A stretch of 62,689 nt of DNA from Butyrivibrio sp. YAB3001 (GCF_900112195.1 NZ_FOKR01000024.1:1-62689), one strand, 5' to 3'. Counted from the stretch's first letter, positions 25,162 through 34,358 are shown. Notes: a model not told the origin generated them from the letters alone. Translations and numbers: made by a program.

Positions 25162-26208
25162 GTGGACGATTCAATGAAGATAAAAAAGAAGCATAAAGGT
25201 ATTAAGATATTGATGACAGTTATTGTTGTTATTGCGATTATTATCGTAGGAGGAGCATTTTATCTTGCTACACATACACAGATAGTCATTGATATTATTC
25301 AGAAGGGGGCTATGGTTAATGGCAAACCTCTCAATTCTTATGAACCCTTGTACGATCCGGTCAATGGGGAAAAGGAAAATGGGCAGTATCTTATCAGTGA
25401 GATCAATTATGGAAGCGATTACCCTAACAGCTTTTTAGATATAACTTATCCGGATGATGATCTTGAAGCGGACAGACCAACGTTGTTTTACTTTCATGGT
25501 GGAGGTTTTTTTGCAGGGAGCAAGAATATGGGTGATCCACTTGCAGTCAGCGAAGCAACATATCTGATTGATGACCTTTGTGCAAAGGGGTATAACATAG
25601 TAAATGTGGATTATGTGCTGGTTCCCGAAGGACATTTTCCGGATCCTCTGATTCAGGCAAATCAGGCATTTGTATATATCATGGAGCATGGTAAAGAGTA
25701 TCATTTGAATACAGATAAAATTGTTCTGATGGGATCTTCGGCAGGAGCAATCATGGTTTCTCAGATAGGAACTGTGGTAAGCAATTCTGAATATGCAAAA
25801 CTCCTTGGAATAGAGCCTGTTCTGAAAAAAGAGCAGATCAGTGCAATAGTTGTAGATGATGCACCACTTGTATACGAAGATTTTTCACTTGCGTGTAAGA
25901 TCCTGGTTGGAAATTATGTTAAAGGATCAATTTTCTTGAGTAAAAGTGAGTTGGAACGATATGACTGCATCCCATATATGACAGCAGATTATCCTCCAGC
26001 TATTATGCTTGGAAGTGAGTATCGTCACGATATGAATGTGATGCATAAGCAGCTAGATGCAGTTACTGTCGAAAATGATTTGATAGATCCTTTGGCAGAA
26101 AAAGGTGAAGAAAAGCAGCACTGCTTCGTTGCAGCTGAACGAGTGGATTCGACTGCCAAAGAAGCTTTTGATCGAGTGATTGCCTTTCTTGATAATAAGA
26201 TAAAATAA
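25162..26208 (+). CDS. Membrane-anchored alpha/beta hydrolase (acetyl esterase-like)
   Basis: 348 residues. A basic N-terminus and helix (ILMTVIVVIAIIIVGGAFYLA) anchor it. The HSL/Aes-type motifs are FYFHGGGFF (oxyanion hole) and MGSSAGAIM (nucleophile Ser). A C-terminal KQHCFV supplies the probable His. GTG 25162 is 6 bases from AGAGGTG; ATG 25174 is the alternative. Divergent from the TetR remnant across two palindromes, so once regulated by it. Confidence 0.87.
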   Translation: MDDSMKIKKKHKGIKILMTVIVVIAIIIVGGAFYLATHTQIVIDIIQKGAMVNGKPLNSYEPLYDPVNGEKENGQYLISEINYGSDYPNSFLDITYPDDDLEADRPTLFYFHGGGFFAGSKNMGDPLAVSEATYLIDDLCAKGYNIVNVDYVLVPEGHFPDPLIQANQAFVYIMEHGKEYHLNTDKIVLMGSSAGAIMVSQIGTVVSNSEYAKLLGIEPVLKKEQISAIVVDDAPLVYEDFSLACKILVGNYVKGSIFLSKSELERYDCIPYMTADYPPAIMLGSEYRHDMNVMHKQLDAVTVENDLIDPLAEKGEEKQHCFVAAERVDSTAKEAFDRVIAFLDNKIK

Positions 26209-26333
26209 ATATAGAATGGACGGAATGGACAGTATGAGTGACCGGTAGGAATATATTCCAGAATAATTTACTTATAGATTTTTAACAATCTGTATATTTC
26301 ATGTATTATGATGCATAACGTGAATAGAAACAG

Positions 26334-26364
26334 AAAGGCATTGGCGTTTGTACCAATGCCTTTT
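26334..26364. terminator. Bidirectional terminator
   Basis: AAAGGCATTGG pairs with CCAATGCCTTTT around a short loop. It lies between the convergent hydrolase and flavodoxin genes. Confidence 0.75.
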
Positions 26365-26378
26365 ATAGGGGCAAAGAT

Positions 26379-26810
26379 TTACGCCTGTGCGAGCTGTCTT
26401 CCAAGATCCTCACATTGTGAAACGGCATCATCATCCGGAGCATTGTTCGCAATTACGCCTTCACCACCAATGATGGATGCACCTGCTGCAACCAGCCTGT
26501 CCTGCCAGTCTCTCATCCATTGGCCATCTCCCCAACCGTAGGAACCAAAAAGGGCAACTTTTTTACCGCTACATTTTGTTTCATAATCAGCCATGAAGGG
26601 CTCAACGGTTCCTTCTTCAAGTACTTCTGCTCCCATCGCTGGGCATCCAAAAGCAATCACTGATTCATTAGCTGCATCTGATGGACTAAGGGAATCAAAT
26701 GTAGTTACCTCAGCTTCAACACCGGCACTTTTTATGCCATTCGCAACAGCGTCTGCCATTGCCTGTGTATTTCCACTTCCACTCCAAAAAACAACTTTAA
26801 CTTTACTCAT
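26379..26810 (-). CDS. Short-chain flavodoxin
   Basis: 143-residue FMN electron carrier. VVFWSGSGNTQAMA is the phosphate loop; FGCPAMGAEVLEE and FGSYGWGDGQWMRDW are the two isoalloxazine loops. Full length and intact. The Fur-like palindrome about 60 bp upstream suggests induction on iron limitation, when flavodoxin replaces ferredoxin (established pattern, inferred here). Confidence 0.93.
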   Translation of the reverse strand: MSKVKVVFWSGSGNTQAMADAVANGIKSAGVEAEVTTFDSLSPSDAANESVIAFGCPAMGAEVLEEGTVEPFMADYETKCSGKKVALFGSYGWGDGQWMRDWQDRLVAAGASIIGGEGVIANNAPDDDAVSQCEDLGRQLAQA

Positions 26811-26868
26811 ACTTTTCTCATCCTTTCTAGGAAAATAATGTGATTCCTACAATGCTTACAAAAAAGAA

Positions 26869-26897
26869 GTTAGCATAAGCTAACTTCTTTTTCAAGG
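26869..26897 (-). promoter_or_regulatory. Flavodoxin promoter with GTTAGC palindrome
   Basis: GTTAGCATAAGCTAAC at 26869-26884 within a longer AAGAAGTTAGC...GCTAACTTCTT inverted repeat. On the minus strand TTGAAA, 17 bases and TAACTT form a promoter overlapping it. Confidence 0.65.
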
Positions 26898-26962
26898 CTT
26901 ATCATTGATAAGATTTCTCACGTTTGATAAGGATAAATAACCGATACAGATATTTATTGATT

Positions 26963-27208
26963 TTAACAGAACTGTGCCATGTGCTTTTTTATGGCTTTAA
27001 AAGATTCATCGCTTATATAATGTTCGATGCGACATGCATCGTCGGAAGCAGTTTTTTCATTTACCCCGAGATTGATGAAAAGACGAGTGAGGACAGCATT
27101 AAGCTGATATTGAAGTTCCTTGATGAATGGGGCAATAGATCCTGCTGAATAAGAATAGGAGATGAGACAGAAAAAATATGGCAGCATTATTGAAAATAGA
27201 GTTAGCAT
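26963..27208 (-). pseudogene. DtxR/MntR-family regulator, C-terminal fragment
   Basis: The last 45 codons (FINLGVNEKTASDDACRIEHYISDESFKAIKKHM) are the dimerisation/metal-binding end of a DtxR-type regulator. The helix-turn-helix and most of the protein are missing; the upstream 36 codons are unrelated hydrophobic sequence. Confidence 0.75.
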
Positions 27209-27218
27209 ATGCTAACAT
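27190..27218 (+). promoter_or_regulatory. Promoter with perfect GTTAGCATATGCTAAC operator
   Basis: TTGAAA (27190-27195), 17-bp spacer, TAACAT (27213-27218); the 16-bp perfect palindrome is at 27201-27216. The layout is the same as at the flavodoxin promoter. Confidence 0.7.
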
Positions 27219-27394
27219 TTGAGATAACTGATAATGACGGAGCCAGCTGCAAGGATATCTGCTGTATTGTACGAAGCAAAGATTCTTCTGTGGGAGTAGC
27301 TACGGTATACCGCATGATAAATGTGCTGGAAGATATCGGAGTAATTGAGAGGATAGATATGATCAAACATAGGAGGGATGGCGATGAAGGCTGA
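27209..27394 (+). pseudogene. Fur-family regulator fragment
   Basis: 61 codons carry only part of the Fur winged helix (CKDICCIVRSKDSSVGVATVYRMINVLEDIGVIERID). The beginning of the domain and the whole metal-binding dimerisation domain are absent. Its ATG lies inside the palindrome, so it has no proper ribosome site. Confidence 0.75.
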
Positions 27395-27461
27395 TTACAA
27401 GAATTGGATGCCAAAAGGGATGGCTCTTGCAGGTTCTGCGATTCTTATGGGGAGGAAATGA
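27384..27461 (+). pseudogene. N-terminal fragment of membrane-linked methyltransferase
   Basis: 25 codons (MKADYKNWMPKGMALAGSAILM) after AGGAGG. This start is typical of a class I methyltransferase with N-terminal membrane helices. The rest is missing and the next methyltransferase gene follows at once. Confidence 0.5.
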
Positions 27462-27464
27462 TTT

Positions 27465-28085
27465 ATGGGACTTTTTAAAATCTTTGTAAGTCAGACAAGA
27501 AAGCCGGAAGGCTTCCTGGGACAGATGATGGTCAATGGCATGAACAGTGGGCACGCGAAGATGGCCGACTGGGGAATGGCGCATTTAAAAACCATTGCAC
27601 CGGAAGAAATCCTTGAAGTTGGTTGCGGAGGCGGAAGAAATGCACATGAGCTGTTACAGAAGTATCCATCTTCTAAGGTTACGGCGATTGATTATTCAGA
27701 TGTTTCGGTTGCAAAAGCAGCAGCTTACAACACAGACATGATACAGAAGGGACGCTGCAAGGTTCAGCAGGGCGACGTTTCTAATCTGAACATGAATGGG
27801 CAGTATGATCTTGCAACAGCTTTTGAGACCATTTATTTCTGGCCGGGACTTGAGAAATGCTTTTCAGAGGTAAACAGGGCACTTAAGCCTGGTGGAGTCT
27901 TCATGATTGTAAATGAGTCTGATGGAACTGATAAGGCGAGTCTCCAGTTTGAGAGCATCATTGATGGCATGAAGTGTCATACAGTAGAAGAAATCGAAGG
28001 GGCTCTGAAAGTAGCGGGTTTTTCAAAGGTTAAATCAGATCATCATGAGAGTAAACCGTGGATTACAGTCATTGCAAAGAAATAA
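27465..28085 (+). CDS. Class I SAM-dependent methyltransferase
   Basis: 206 residues. EEILEVGCGGGRNAHEL is SAM motif I, VTAIDYSDVSV motif II, YDLATAFETIYFW motif IV and LKPGGVFMIV motif VI. GGGGAGG precedes ATG 27465. Substrate unknown; belongs to the UbiE/COQ5-like methylase group. Confidence 0.9.
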   Translation: MGLFKIFVSQTRKPEGFLGQMMVNGMNSGHAKMADWGMAHLKTIAPEEILEVGCGGGRNAHELLQKYPSSKVTAIDYSDVSVAKAAAYNTDMIQKGRCKVQQGDVSNLNMNGQYDLATAFETIYFWPGLEKCFSEVNRALKPGGVFMIVNESDGTDKASLQFESIIDGMKCHTVEEIEGALKVAGFSKVKSDHHESKPWITVIAKK

Positions 28086-28111
28086 GGAGTAGATGACGAG
28101 GTGATCAGAAA

Positions 28112-29011
28112 ATGTTAAAGAACTACATGAAGGAAGGGCAGAAACTCCCTCTCTTTGGAGTCGGGCCATATATTGTTTATGGAATTGCTATGGTCAATGT
28201 AATAGGAATTATCTTGTTTGGCTATGTGCTTAAGATAGGAATTCTGTATGATTCATGGATACTTATTTTCCGAGTGGTTGGTACATTACTCATAATAATG
28301 GGAATCGGTGTATGGTATATAGGAGCTGTCCGGTCAGATATGGATGATTCTATAACAGAGAACAGGCTTCAGACCAATGGCATTTATTCATGGGTACGGA
28401 ACCCGATGTACAGCGGCTGGTGGTTTGCGCTATCTGGGATTACCCTTATGTGGCATAATGCATGGCTGCTACTTTTTCCGATTGTTGACTGGATTATTAT
28501 GACAGTTGCACTTATAAAAACGGAAGAGAAGTGGCTTTTGGATTTATATGGTGAGGAGTACGCTGAGTATAAGAAAAACGTAAACAGATGCATCCCGTGG
28601 AAACCTGGCATTGGGATATATAGAACGGAGATATCCACAGCTAAGTGGATGATATATGATTTGCCGGGGAATGCAGGTTGGATAATATGGATCGTTTGTA
28701 CAGTGAAATGTTTGAGGCAAGAGGCGAATATGTATGCCGTACTTTCTGTCATAGTAGCAATCTTCATGATGATTGGCGTGTTGGAACTAATTAGTGAGAG
28801 GGCGGCAGGGCTTAACCGCATCCTTACAGCGACAAGGCTGCACAGGGGCTTTGGAGCATTGTCGCTGGGCGGACTAGTTGGAATCCCTATTTCAATATAT
28901 GGAATCCTTTCAAATACAGATTATGGATTATCTCTATGGATGCTGACAGGAGCAGTATTATGTGCTCTGTTTGCAGGGCTCATCTTTGTGACCTTTAAAA
29001 GAGAGGAATGA
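28112..29011 (+). CDS. Isoprenylcysteine-methyltransferase-like protein joined to a second membrane domain
   Basis: 299 residues. Residues 1-170 are an ICMT/PEMT-type membrane methyltransferase (ENRLQTNGIYSWVRNPMYSGW, EEKWLLDLYGEEYAEYKKNVNRCIPW). From about 172, TAKWMIYDLPGNAGWIIWIV onward is a different four-helix membrane protein that I know as a separate small protein in Lachnospiraceae (from memory, unverified). In-frame and intact, so it may be a working fusion. Confidence 0.8.
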   Translation: MLKNYMKEGQKLPLFGVGPYIVYGIAMVNVIGIILFGYVLKIGILYDSWILIFRVVGTLLIIMGIGVWYIGAVRSDMDDSITENRLQTNGIYSWVRNPMYSGWWFALSGITLMWHNAWLLLFPIVDWIIMTVALIKTEEKWLLDLYGEEYAEYKKNVNRCIPWKPGIGIYRTEISTAKWMIYDLPGNAGWIIWIVCTVKCLRQEANMYAVLSVIVAIFMMIGVLELISERAAGLNRILTATRLHRGFGALSLGGLVGIPISIYGILSNTDYGLSLWMLTGAVLCALFAGLIFVTFKREE

Positions 29012-29012
29012 T

Positions 29013-29936
29013 ATGAGAATACTTGTTTATGGAGCAGGAGTGTTGGGTGGAAATCTTGCAAGCAACTTGTACAGGCAGGGAAAAGATGTCACACTTCTTG
29101 CACGTGGAAAATGGTATGAAGAGATAAAAAGAAATGGGCTTAGTATTCATCATTATTTCGGCAGAAAGACCAATGTGAAGATACCTGTGATTGATGGGTT
29201 GAGATCGGATGATAGATACGACGTTATATTTGTGGTGGTCAGATATACCCAGATAGATAGTGTTGTTCAACCTCTTAAAGATAATGCTTCCAGGAACATT
29301 GTATTTGTCGGCAACAATCTTAAGACAGACGAGCTTACATCCGCACTATCAGAAAAAACTGTGCTGTTTGCATTTGCAATGTCTGCCGGGCACAGGGAAA
29401 AGAGCTATATCAGATCAGTGTCACTGAATAAGATAACAGTTGGAAATACTAAGGGGACTCCCTTGCAGGAGAATTTTGTAAGAAATGTATTCTCCGGAAC
29501 AAACTTTAAAGTTGTGTATGAATCTAACATGGCAGACTGGCTTTTATGCCATGCAGCATCAGTAATACCAATAGCTTTTGCCTGTTATTATGCAAATGGT
29601 GATATAAAAAAGCTTAAGCGTGACAAAGCCTACATCAATAGGATCATGGATGCAACTATTGCGGCGTATACAGTTTTGGAAGACAACGGGCATGAAATTA
29701 TGCCTGATTCTGATAAAGACTTTAGAAATCCAAAATTCAAGAAGAAATATACCCCATTTTACCAATTCATTTTCGCAACAAAACTTGGAAAACTCTGCAC
29801 CTCTGACCACGCAATGAATGCAATTGATGAGATGAGTGCGCTCAACAGAGATTTCAAGGAATACATTAGGAAATACGGCGATATCCCAAAGCCGTGGACA
29901 GAACTTGAGAGGGATACTAACGGATATCTGGAGTGA
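29013..29936 (+). CDS. Ketopantoate reductase-family oxidoreductase
   Basis: 307 residues. The N-terminal Rossmann motif is VYGAGVLGGNLASNL. DVIFVVVRYTQ, VGNN and a helical C-terminal domain (ANGDIKKLKRDKAYINRIM) fit the ApbA/PanE family. The canonical catalytic Lys region is less clear, so the substrate is probably not ketopantoate. One base after the preceding gene, with GAGAGG. Confidence 0.85.
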   Translation: MRILVYGAGVLGGNLASNLYRQGKDVTLLARGKWYEEIKRNGLSIHHYFGRKTNVKIPVIDGLRSDDRYDVIFVVVRYTQIDSVVQPLKDNASRNIVFVGNNLKTDELTSALSEKTVLFAFAMSAGHREKSYIRSVSLNKITVGNTKGTPLQENFVRNVFSGTNFKVVYESNMADWLLCHAASVIPIAFACYYANGDIKKLKRDKAYINRIMDATIAAYTVLEDNGHEIMPDSDKDFRNPKFKKKYTPFYQFIFATKLGKLCTSDHAMNAIDEMSALNRDFKEYIRKYGDIPKPWTELERDTNGYLE

Positions 29937-29964
29937 AGTTTGTGAGGGGGATCAATAGCGTTAT

Positions 29965-30259
29965 ATGGAAAAGTACGATATCACAAGACCGGTAATCCTT
30001 AAAAAGGGTGTATATAAGCTCAATGATGAAGCAAATTTCAATTATCAGCTGAACCGTGTTATCAACTGGGATGGTGGCAGACTGGAAGATGTCCAAAAAG
30101 TTTCCGGCAAGATCCACAACAGTGACGATTGGAAAAGAGAACTTATTTCGCCTGTTTACTGACAAGGAAGAAGCGGAAAATCATTGTAATGTGGGTAATG
30201 GGAAATTGGCTATAGATGAAATACTTAGTTGGATTACACGGATTGGGAGTGAGGGATAA
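29965..30259 (+). pseudogene. Alpha/beta hydrolase reduced to its two ends
   Basis: Frame 29965-30162 encodes an N-terminus (MEKYDITRPVILKKGVYKLND, NRVINWDGGRLEDVQKV, DDWKRELIS). A second frame ending at 30259 encodes EEAENHCNVGNGKLAIDEILSWI, a typical C-terminus of the same hydrolase type. Around 200 residues and the catalytic core are missing, and the frames differ. Confidence 0.65.
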
Positions 30260-30261
30260 AT

Positions 30262-30759
30262 ATGATTTTAACTATTTTTCTGGCATTGGTTTTTTGCGTG
30301 GCGATTACACTTATGATGTTCTCAGCTGTGGCGTTTATTCAGGATAAGAAGTTCTTTTCTTCAGCACCGAAGGAGGCGCAGGAAGCTCTTTTACCCAGGG
30401 AAAAAGAACTGTTTTACGGCGCCAGGACAATCGGTTGGACGCTTATGACTTTCAGCTTTTTGATGATACTGGGGGTAGGTGTTATCTCAATTTGGGATGG
30501 CTTTAGGAGCGGTTTCACGCTTTGGCAGTTCTTTTTCAGATTTGTCTTTATTTTCACGGTCTACAAACTTTATGACATGATATGCTTTGACTACTTCCTG
30601 CTCATGAAATTCCAGTTCTTTCAGTTCTATTTTCCGGAAGTTGAAAGCGTTTATAAGAACAGAAAGTATGGCTATAACATCAAGAGTCAGCTTTTAAAGC
30701 TGTTGATCATATTCCCGGCAGCATCAGCACTTGCAGCCTGGATATGTACATTGTTTTGA
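30262..30759 (+). CDS. Membrane protein, paralogue of 32608 product
   Basis: 165 residues with helices near 1-25, 50-75, 85-110 and 140-160. YDMICFDYFLLMKFQFFQF corresponds in position to the DTLFLDWVLFANMKMF segment of the protein at 32608, so the two belong to one small family. Function unknown. GAGGG site before ATG. Confidence 0.7.
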   Translation: MILTIFLALVFCVAITLMMFSAVAFIQDKKFFSSAPKEAQEALLPREKELFYGARTIGWTLMTFSFLMILGVGVISIWDGFRSGFTLWQFFFRFVFIFTVYKLYDMICFDYFLLMKFQFFQFYFPEVESVYKNRKYGYNIKSQLLKLLIIFPAASALAAWICTLF

Positions 30760-30791
30760 AAAATAAGATTTTTTATGTGGGGAACGAAGTA

Positions 30792-31730
30792 ATGAGCGTT
30801 AAATACGAAATTCTTAAACGGGTAGTAAAAACTGCAGGACTCAAAAAGATGTGGGAGGGAAAATCTGCCGCAGAAATCGTTGCTGAGAAGAAAAAAACAA
30901 ATGCCAAAAACTATATTCCTGAACTGAAAGATTCTGATTTTGATATAGATAAGATCCAAGTAATGGGTTTCACAGTTATCAGAATGAAGCACAAAGCTAA
31001 GGCAGTTCATGCAAATCTTTTTATCATTGGCGGTGGAATGGTAATGGCGCCAAGACCTGACGCTGTCAAGAAAGCACTGCGCTTTGCCAGGGAAACAGGC
31101 GTAGATGTGTATGTGCCATATTATCCACTTTGTACCGATTATCCTCTGACAAAAGCATACGCCATGATTCATGAGACATATAAAGAGATGCTAAGGGATT
31201 ATGATGCTGAGAACATCTCAGTTTTAGGCACATCATCAGGCGGGAATCTTGCGCTTGGAATAGTCCCATACATCAATGATGGACATGATGACACCCCAAT
31301 GCCGGGATATATCCTCGCAATTTCGCCCGGAACCTGTGTTGAAACGGACGAAGAGTGGCAGAGAATGCTTGAAATGGATAAAAAGGATGTGGCAATTCCG
31401 GCAAGCTATATGAGAACCGCTGTGGATATCATGAGACATGGCGATTTGTCAGTTCCTGAATACATGATATGGCTTCAAAAGGCCGATTTTACCAATTGTC
31501 CGCAAGTGACTTTTGTTTATGGCTCCGAAGAAACGTTGTATGCCTGCGCCCCATCTTTCGAAAAAGTCATGCAAAAATATGGAGTGGATTATGAGATGAT
31601 CGTAGGCGAAGGCATGTTCCACTGCTATCCGGCATTCCCAATAGTGAAAGAGGCCAAGGAAGGCTGGGATAAGATGGTGGATTTAATCAGAAATAATACA
31701 AAACAGGGGAGTATGAAAAATGCAATTTGA
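30792..31730 (+). CDS. Alpha/beta hydrolase, Aes/HSL-like
   Basis: 312 residues from ATG 30792. FIIGGGMVMAPRP takes the place of the HGGG oxyanion motif, and LGTSSGGNLAL is the nucleophile elbow. FVYGSEETLYACAPSFEKV and FHCYPAFP provide the acid and His regions. Replacement of His by Ile in the oxyanion motif is a small oddity. It overlaps the next hydrolase gene by 11 bases. Confidence 0.87.
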   Translation: MSVKYEILKRVVKTAGLKKMWEGKSAAEIVAEKKKTNAKNYIPELKDSDFDIDKIQVMGFTVIRMKHKAKAVHANLFIIGGGMVMAPRPDAVKKALRFARETGVDVYVPYYPLCTDYPLTKAYAMIHETYKEMLRDYDAENISVLGTSSGGNLALGIVPYINDGHDDTPMPGYILAISPGTCVETDEEWQRMLEMDKKDVAIPASYMRTAVDIMRHGDLSVPEYMIWLQKADFTNCPQVTFVYGSEETLYACAPSFEKVMQKYGVDYEMIVGEGMFHCYPAFPIVKEAKEGWDKMVDLIRNNTKQGSMKNAI

Positions 31731-32487
31731 AGAAATTGGGAATATGTCAGGAAAGACGCTTATGCTGCTTCCTGGGACGTGCTGTGACTGGCAGACAAAC
31801 TTTGGAACAGTAATCGATAGGTTATCAGAGAAATATCATCTTATATGCGTGAACTATGATGGCTTTGATGGAAGTGATGGTATCTTTCCGGATATGATTA
31901 CGGTAACAGAGAAAATCGAGAAATATATCTGTGAGAAGCATAATGGCAGGCTTGATGGAGCTATTGGATCTTCTCTTGGTTCAAGTTTTGTGGGTCAGCT
32001 TGTTATGAGAAAGAACGTGCATGTAGATCATGCTATCTTTGGCAGTCCTGACCTTGATCAGAGCGGGCCGGTATCAGCAAAACTCCAGTCAATGCTTGTT
32101 GTGCCTCTTTTAACAAGCTTTACAGGCAGTGAAAAGAAACGGAATAAATCCAAAGAAAAGCTGAAAAAAATCTTTGAAATGGATGATGAAAATGCTGAGA
32201 AATTTATGAACTGTTTTTCCAAGTTTAATCCCCAGTCCATAAAGAATGAGTATTACACAGACCTCCTGACCCATCTTAGGGATGATATCAATGTTGAACA
32301 TACAAGAGCTCATTTTATCTATGCCAACAAAATGGGTGAGAAGTATCTTGAACGCTATAAGAAGTATTTCCATGATCCTGACATCAGAGAGTTCAACATG
32401 CAGCATGAGCAGTGGCTGTTCGGCGGGAAAGAATACGCAGAACCTGTGCTGAAAGCTATAGATGAATTTATGGTAATGACAGTTTGA
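31720..32487 (+). CDS. Alpha/beta hydrolase
   Basis: 255 residues. LLPGTCCDWQTNFG, AIGSSLGSSFVGQL (nucleophile elbow GSSLGS) and a C-terminal NMQHEQWLF with probable His. Overlap with the preceding hydrolase gene suggests co-translation. Relatives appear in Lachnospiraceae next to similar membrane proteins; substrate unknown. Confidence 0.8.
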   Translation: MQFEEIGNMSGKTLMLLPGTCCDWQTNFGTVIDRLSEKYHLICVNYDGFDGSDGIFPDMITVTEKIEKYICEKHNGRLDGAIGSSLGSSFVGQLVMRKNVHVDHAIFGSPDLDQSGPVSAKLQSMLVVPLLTSFTGSEKKRNKSKEKLKKIFEMDDENAEKFMNCFSKFNPQSIKNEYYTDLLTHLRDDINVEHTRAHFIYANKMGEKYLERYKKYFHDPDIREFNMQHEQWLFGGKEYAEPVLKAIDEFMVMTV

Positions 32488-32505
32488 GGGTAATATGGGG
32501 TGACT

Positions 32506-32589
32506 ATGGTTCTAATATTAGAGATTACGATTGTAGGCAATCCTATTATTGCAGCTGTACTGGCAGGGATTATGATGGTCGTATTATGA
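32506..32589 (+). CDS. 27-residue hydrophobic peptide
   Basis: ATG 32506 follows TATGGGGTG. The sequence (MVLILEITIVGNPIIAAVLAG) is one membrane helix. It may be a real membrane peptide or the remnant of a larger gene. Confidence 0.35.
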   Translation: MVLILEITIVGNPIIAAVLAGIMMVVL

Positions 32590-32607
32590 GGGAGGGAAGC
32601 AGGTAAC

Positions 32608-33114
32608 ATGGTTTGGTATGTATTGGTAATTGAAGCGATAGTATTTGCAGTATTATTTACAACAATTCTTTTTGTGTCTTTTCATGGGGAAAAAATGTAC
32701 AGTCCGGCATGTATCCATAATTACCCGCCTGATATTCAAGAAGAATACTTCAAAACACATGAAAGAGTGGATGTTTCATATAAATCAAAAAAGGTAGTAC
32801 TGGCGAAGTCCTGTGGAATAATCATGTTTACAGTTATTCTTACCATATGCGCGAAGCTTGCCGGGGCAGTTACATTTTGGCAGGGATTCGCAATCGCTTT
32901 TGGACTCATGGTATGGATTGGAGCCTATGACACACTTTTTCTGGACTGGGTGCTATTTGCAAATATGAAAATGTTCAGGCTGGAAGGAACAGAGCACATG
33001 GACAAGGCTTACCATCAGAAGTGGTTTCATTTAAAAGGTGCTATATTCCCAGGGCTGTTGTTTGCACTGATTCCGGCAGCAATTGTAGGACTGTTCATAA
33101 GTTTGATGGGTTGA
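32608..33114 (+). CDS. Membrane protein, paralogue of 30262 product
   Basis: 168 residues, four helices. HNYPPDIQEEYFKTHERVDV and DTLFLDWVLFANMKMFRLEGTEHMDKAYHQKWFHLKG are strongly conserved-looking. GGGAGGG precedes ATG. Function unknown. Confidence 0.72.
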   Translation: MVWYVLVIEAIVFAVLFTTILFVSFHGEKMYSPACIHNYPPDIQEEYFKTHERVDVSYKSKKVVLAKSCGIIMFTVILTICAKLAGAVTFWQGFAIAFGLMVWIGAYDTLFLDWVLFANMKMFRLEGTEHMDKAYHQKWFHLKGAIFPGLLFALIPAAIVGLFISLMG

Positions 33115-33144
33115 ATAAGAAAAGAGCTTTGAGTAAGTGGTAAG

Positions 33145-33438
33145 TCAGGAACATAGCATATTCAAGATCTGCTCAATCAGAGAGTCAACCATTACGTTGT
33201 AATTTTCTTTGATGAAGACCTTTTTTGTAGCAAGGCTGATGGCGATGAGCTTCATGTTATTGCAGGCAAGCTTCCAGTCGGGCTCCGTTGCCGGTGATTC
33301 AAGAAGTGAGATCAGCATATGCATGGTCTTACTGTCGTTACTTTTGTCTTCTATATATTTGTCTGACCAGGATGCTATGAGGCGCTTTTTTTCGGCATCG
33401 GTTAGAAAAGCAAACACATTGGGATTTTCTGCTGACAA
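33145..33438 (-). pseudogene. TetR-type C-terminal domain fragment
   Basis: 98 codons, TTG start only (NPNVFAFLTDAEKKRLIASWSD, EPDWKLACNNMKLIAISLATKK). It resembles the ligand domain of a clostridial TetR group. No helix-turn-helix is present. Probably the remnant of a divergent regulator. Confidence 0.45.
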
Positions 33439-33477
33439 CCATTAAGAGAAAAATGAAATGATAAATTTTCGAGAAAA

Positions 33478-33493
33478 GTTAGCAAGAACTAAC
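33478..33493. promoter_or_regulatory. GTTAGC-type palindrome
   Basis: GTTAGCAAGAACTAAC, two changes from the perfect site at 27201. It lies upstream of the fragment at 33535 and the membrane gene at 33672. Confidence 0.55.
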
Positions 33494-33534
33494 AATAAGT
33501 AGTATCATGAAGTATAGTAAGTAACAGATTGGGG

Positions 33535-33660
33535 ATGAAGAAGCAACGGAGAGCAGTCTGTATGAGCAATACTCTTAAAAAATCTTCTATATTTAAACGG
33601 ACTAAATCAGTGGCTGAAGGTGATGACTGTTGTGACTACAGGCTCACAAAGTCGTTGTAA
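33535..33660 (+). pseudogene. C-terminal fragment, ATC-hydrolase-like
   Basis: 41 codons ending FKRTKSVAEGDDCCDYRLTKS. This ending resembles the C-terminus of L-2-amino-thiazoline-4-carboxylate hydrolase-like proteins (about 200+ residues). The rest of the gene is missing. Confidence 0.5.
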
Positions 33661-33671
33661 GGGGGGAGAAA

Positions 33672-34358
33672 ATGAAGAATCTTACATCAAGACAGAAGAT
33701 CATGTTCGGGGTATATTCGATGATATTGGCGATTATAGGAGATTATCTCCTTGGCTACGGTACATTTAGCACGTCCAGTTCTCCGGATGCATATATGGGA
33801 GTTGAGTGGAGCGTTGCTCCCGATTGGAGATATGCAGTATCGTCCATTCTCGGGTTTGCGTGTGCTGCGCTGTTTGCTGTGGCGGCTGTTGAGCTTCTTA
33901 GGGTTATGGAAAAGAAATATCACCTTAATGATTCTAAGCTGTTTGGCCTTTTCAAGATTGCAAACTGGAGCGGAATACTTTATTTTGCTTTTATCCACAT
34001 AGGTATATGCATGCTCCCTGTTGTGTTTAATGCAGGAATGGCTGCTACAGGCGATGTGAAAACTTCTGTTGATATGGTGTTCAGAGTATTGAAAAGTATT
34101 GCAGTTCCCATGGTCATCGGATTTGTAGTATGCGATGTTTTCGTTACAATTGCCTGGATCGGAATGGTGTTTAAGAAAATGATTCCTGTGAAAAAGGCTG
34201 CATTTATTTGTTGCCCGGTGATTACCTCAATATTAGGGCAGCTCATGAATTACATTTCTGAAGGTCTAGATTCCGGTTTCGAGTCTTTTGGATGGCTGCT
34301 CATGTATCTGGTCTGTGCGTTAAGCCTGGTAGACAAGGATGAGAGGGAATGGATATAA
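33672..34358 (+). CDS. DUF6796-like membrane protein
   Basis: 228 residues with about six helices. IIGDYLLGYGTFSTSS at the start matches VGDVLIGYGMHDSS of the 35263 product, showing they are paralogues flanking a methyltransferase. GGGGGG precedes ATG. A GTTAGC palindrome lies 180 bp upstream. Function unknown. Confidence 0.75.
   Translation: MKNLTSRQKIMFGVYSMILAIIGDYLLGYGTFSTSSSPDAYMGVEWSVAPDWRYAVSSILGFACAALFAVAAVELLRVMEKKYHLNDSKLFGLFKIANWSGILYFAFIHIGICMLPVVFNAGMAATGDVKTSVDMVFRVLKSIAVPMVIGFVVCDVFVTIAWIGMVFKKMIPVKKAAFICCPVITSILGQLMNYISEGLDSGFESFGWLLMYLVCALSLVDKDEREWI

Noticed and set aside
26869..26890. GTTAGC palindrome as a terminator (followed by T residues)
   Set aside because: It lies upstream of the flavodoxin start, overlaps a promoter and recurs at three other promoters; an operator explains it better.
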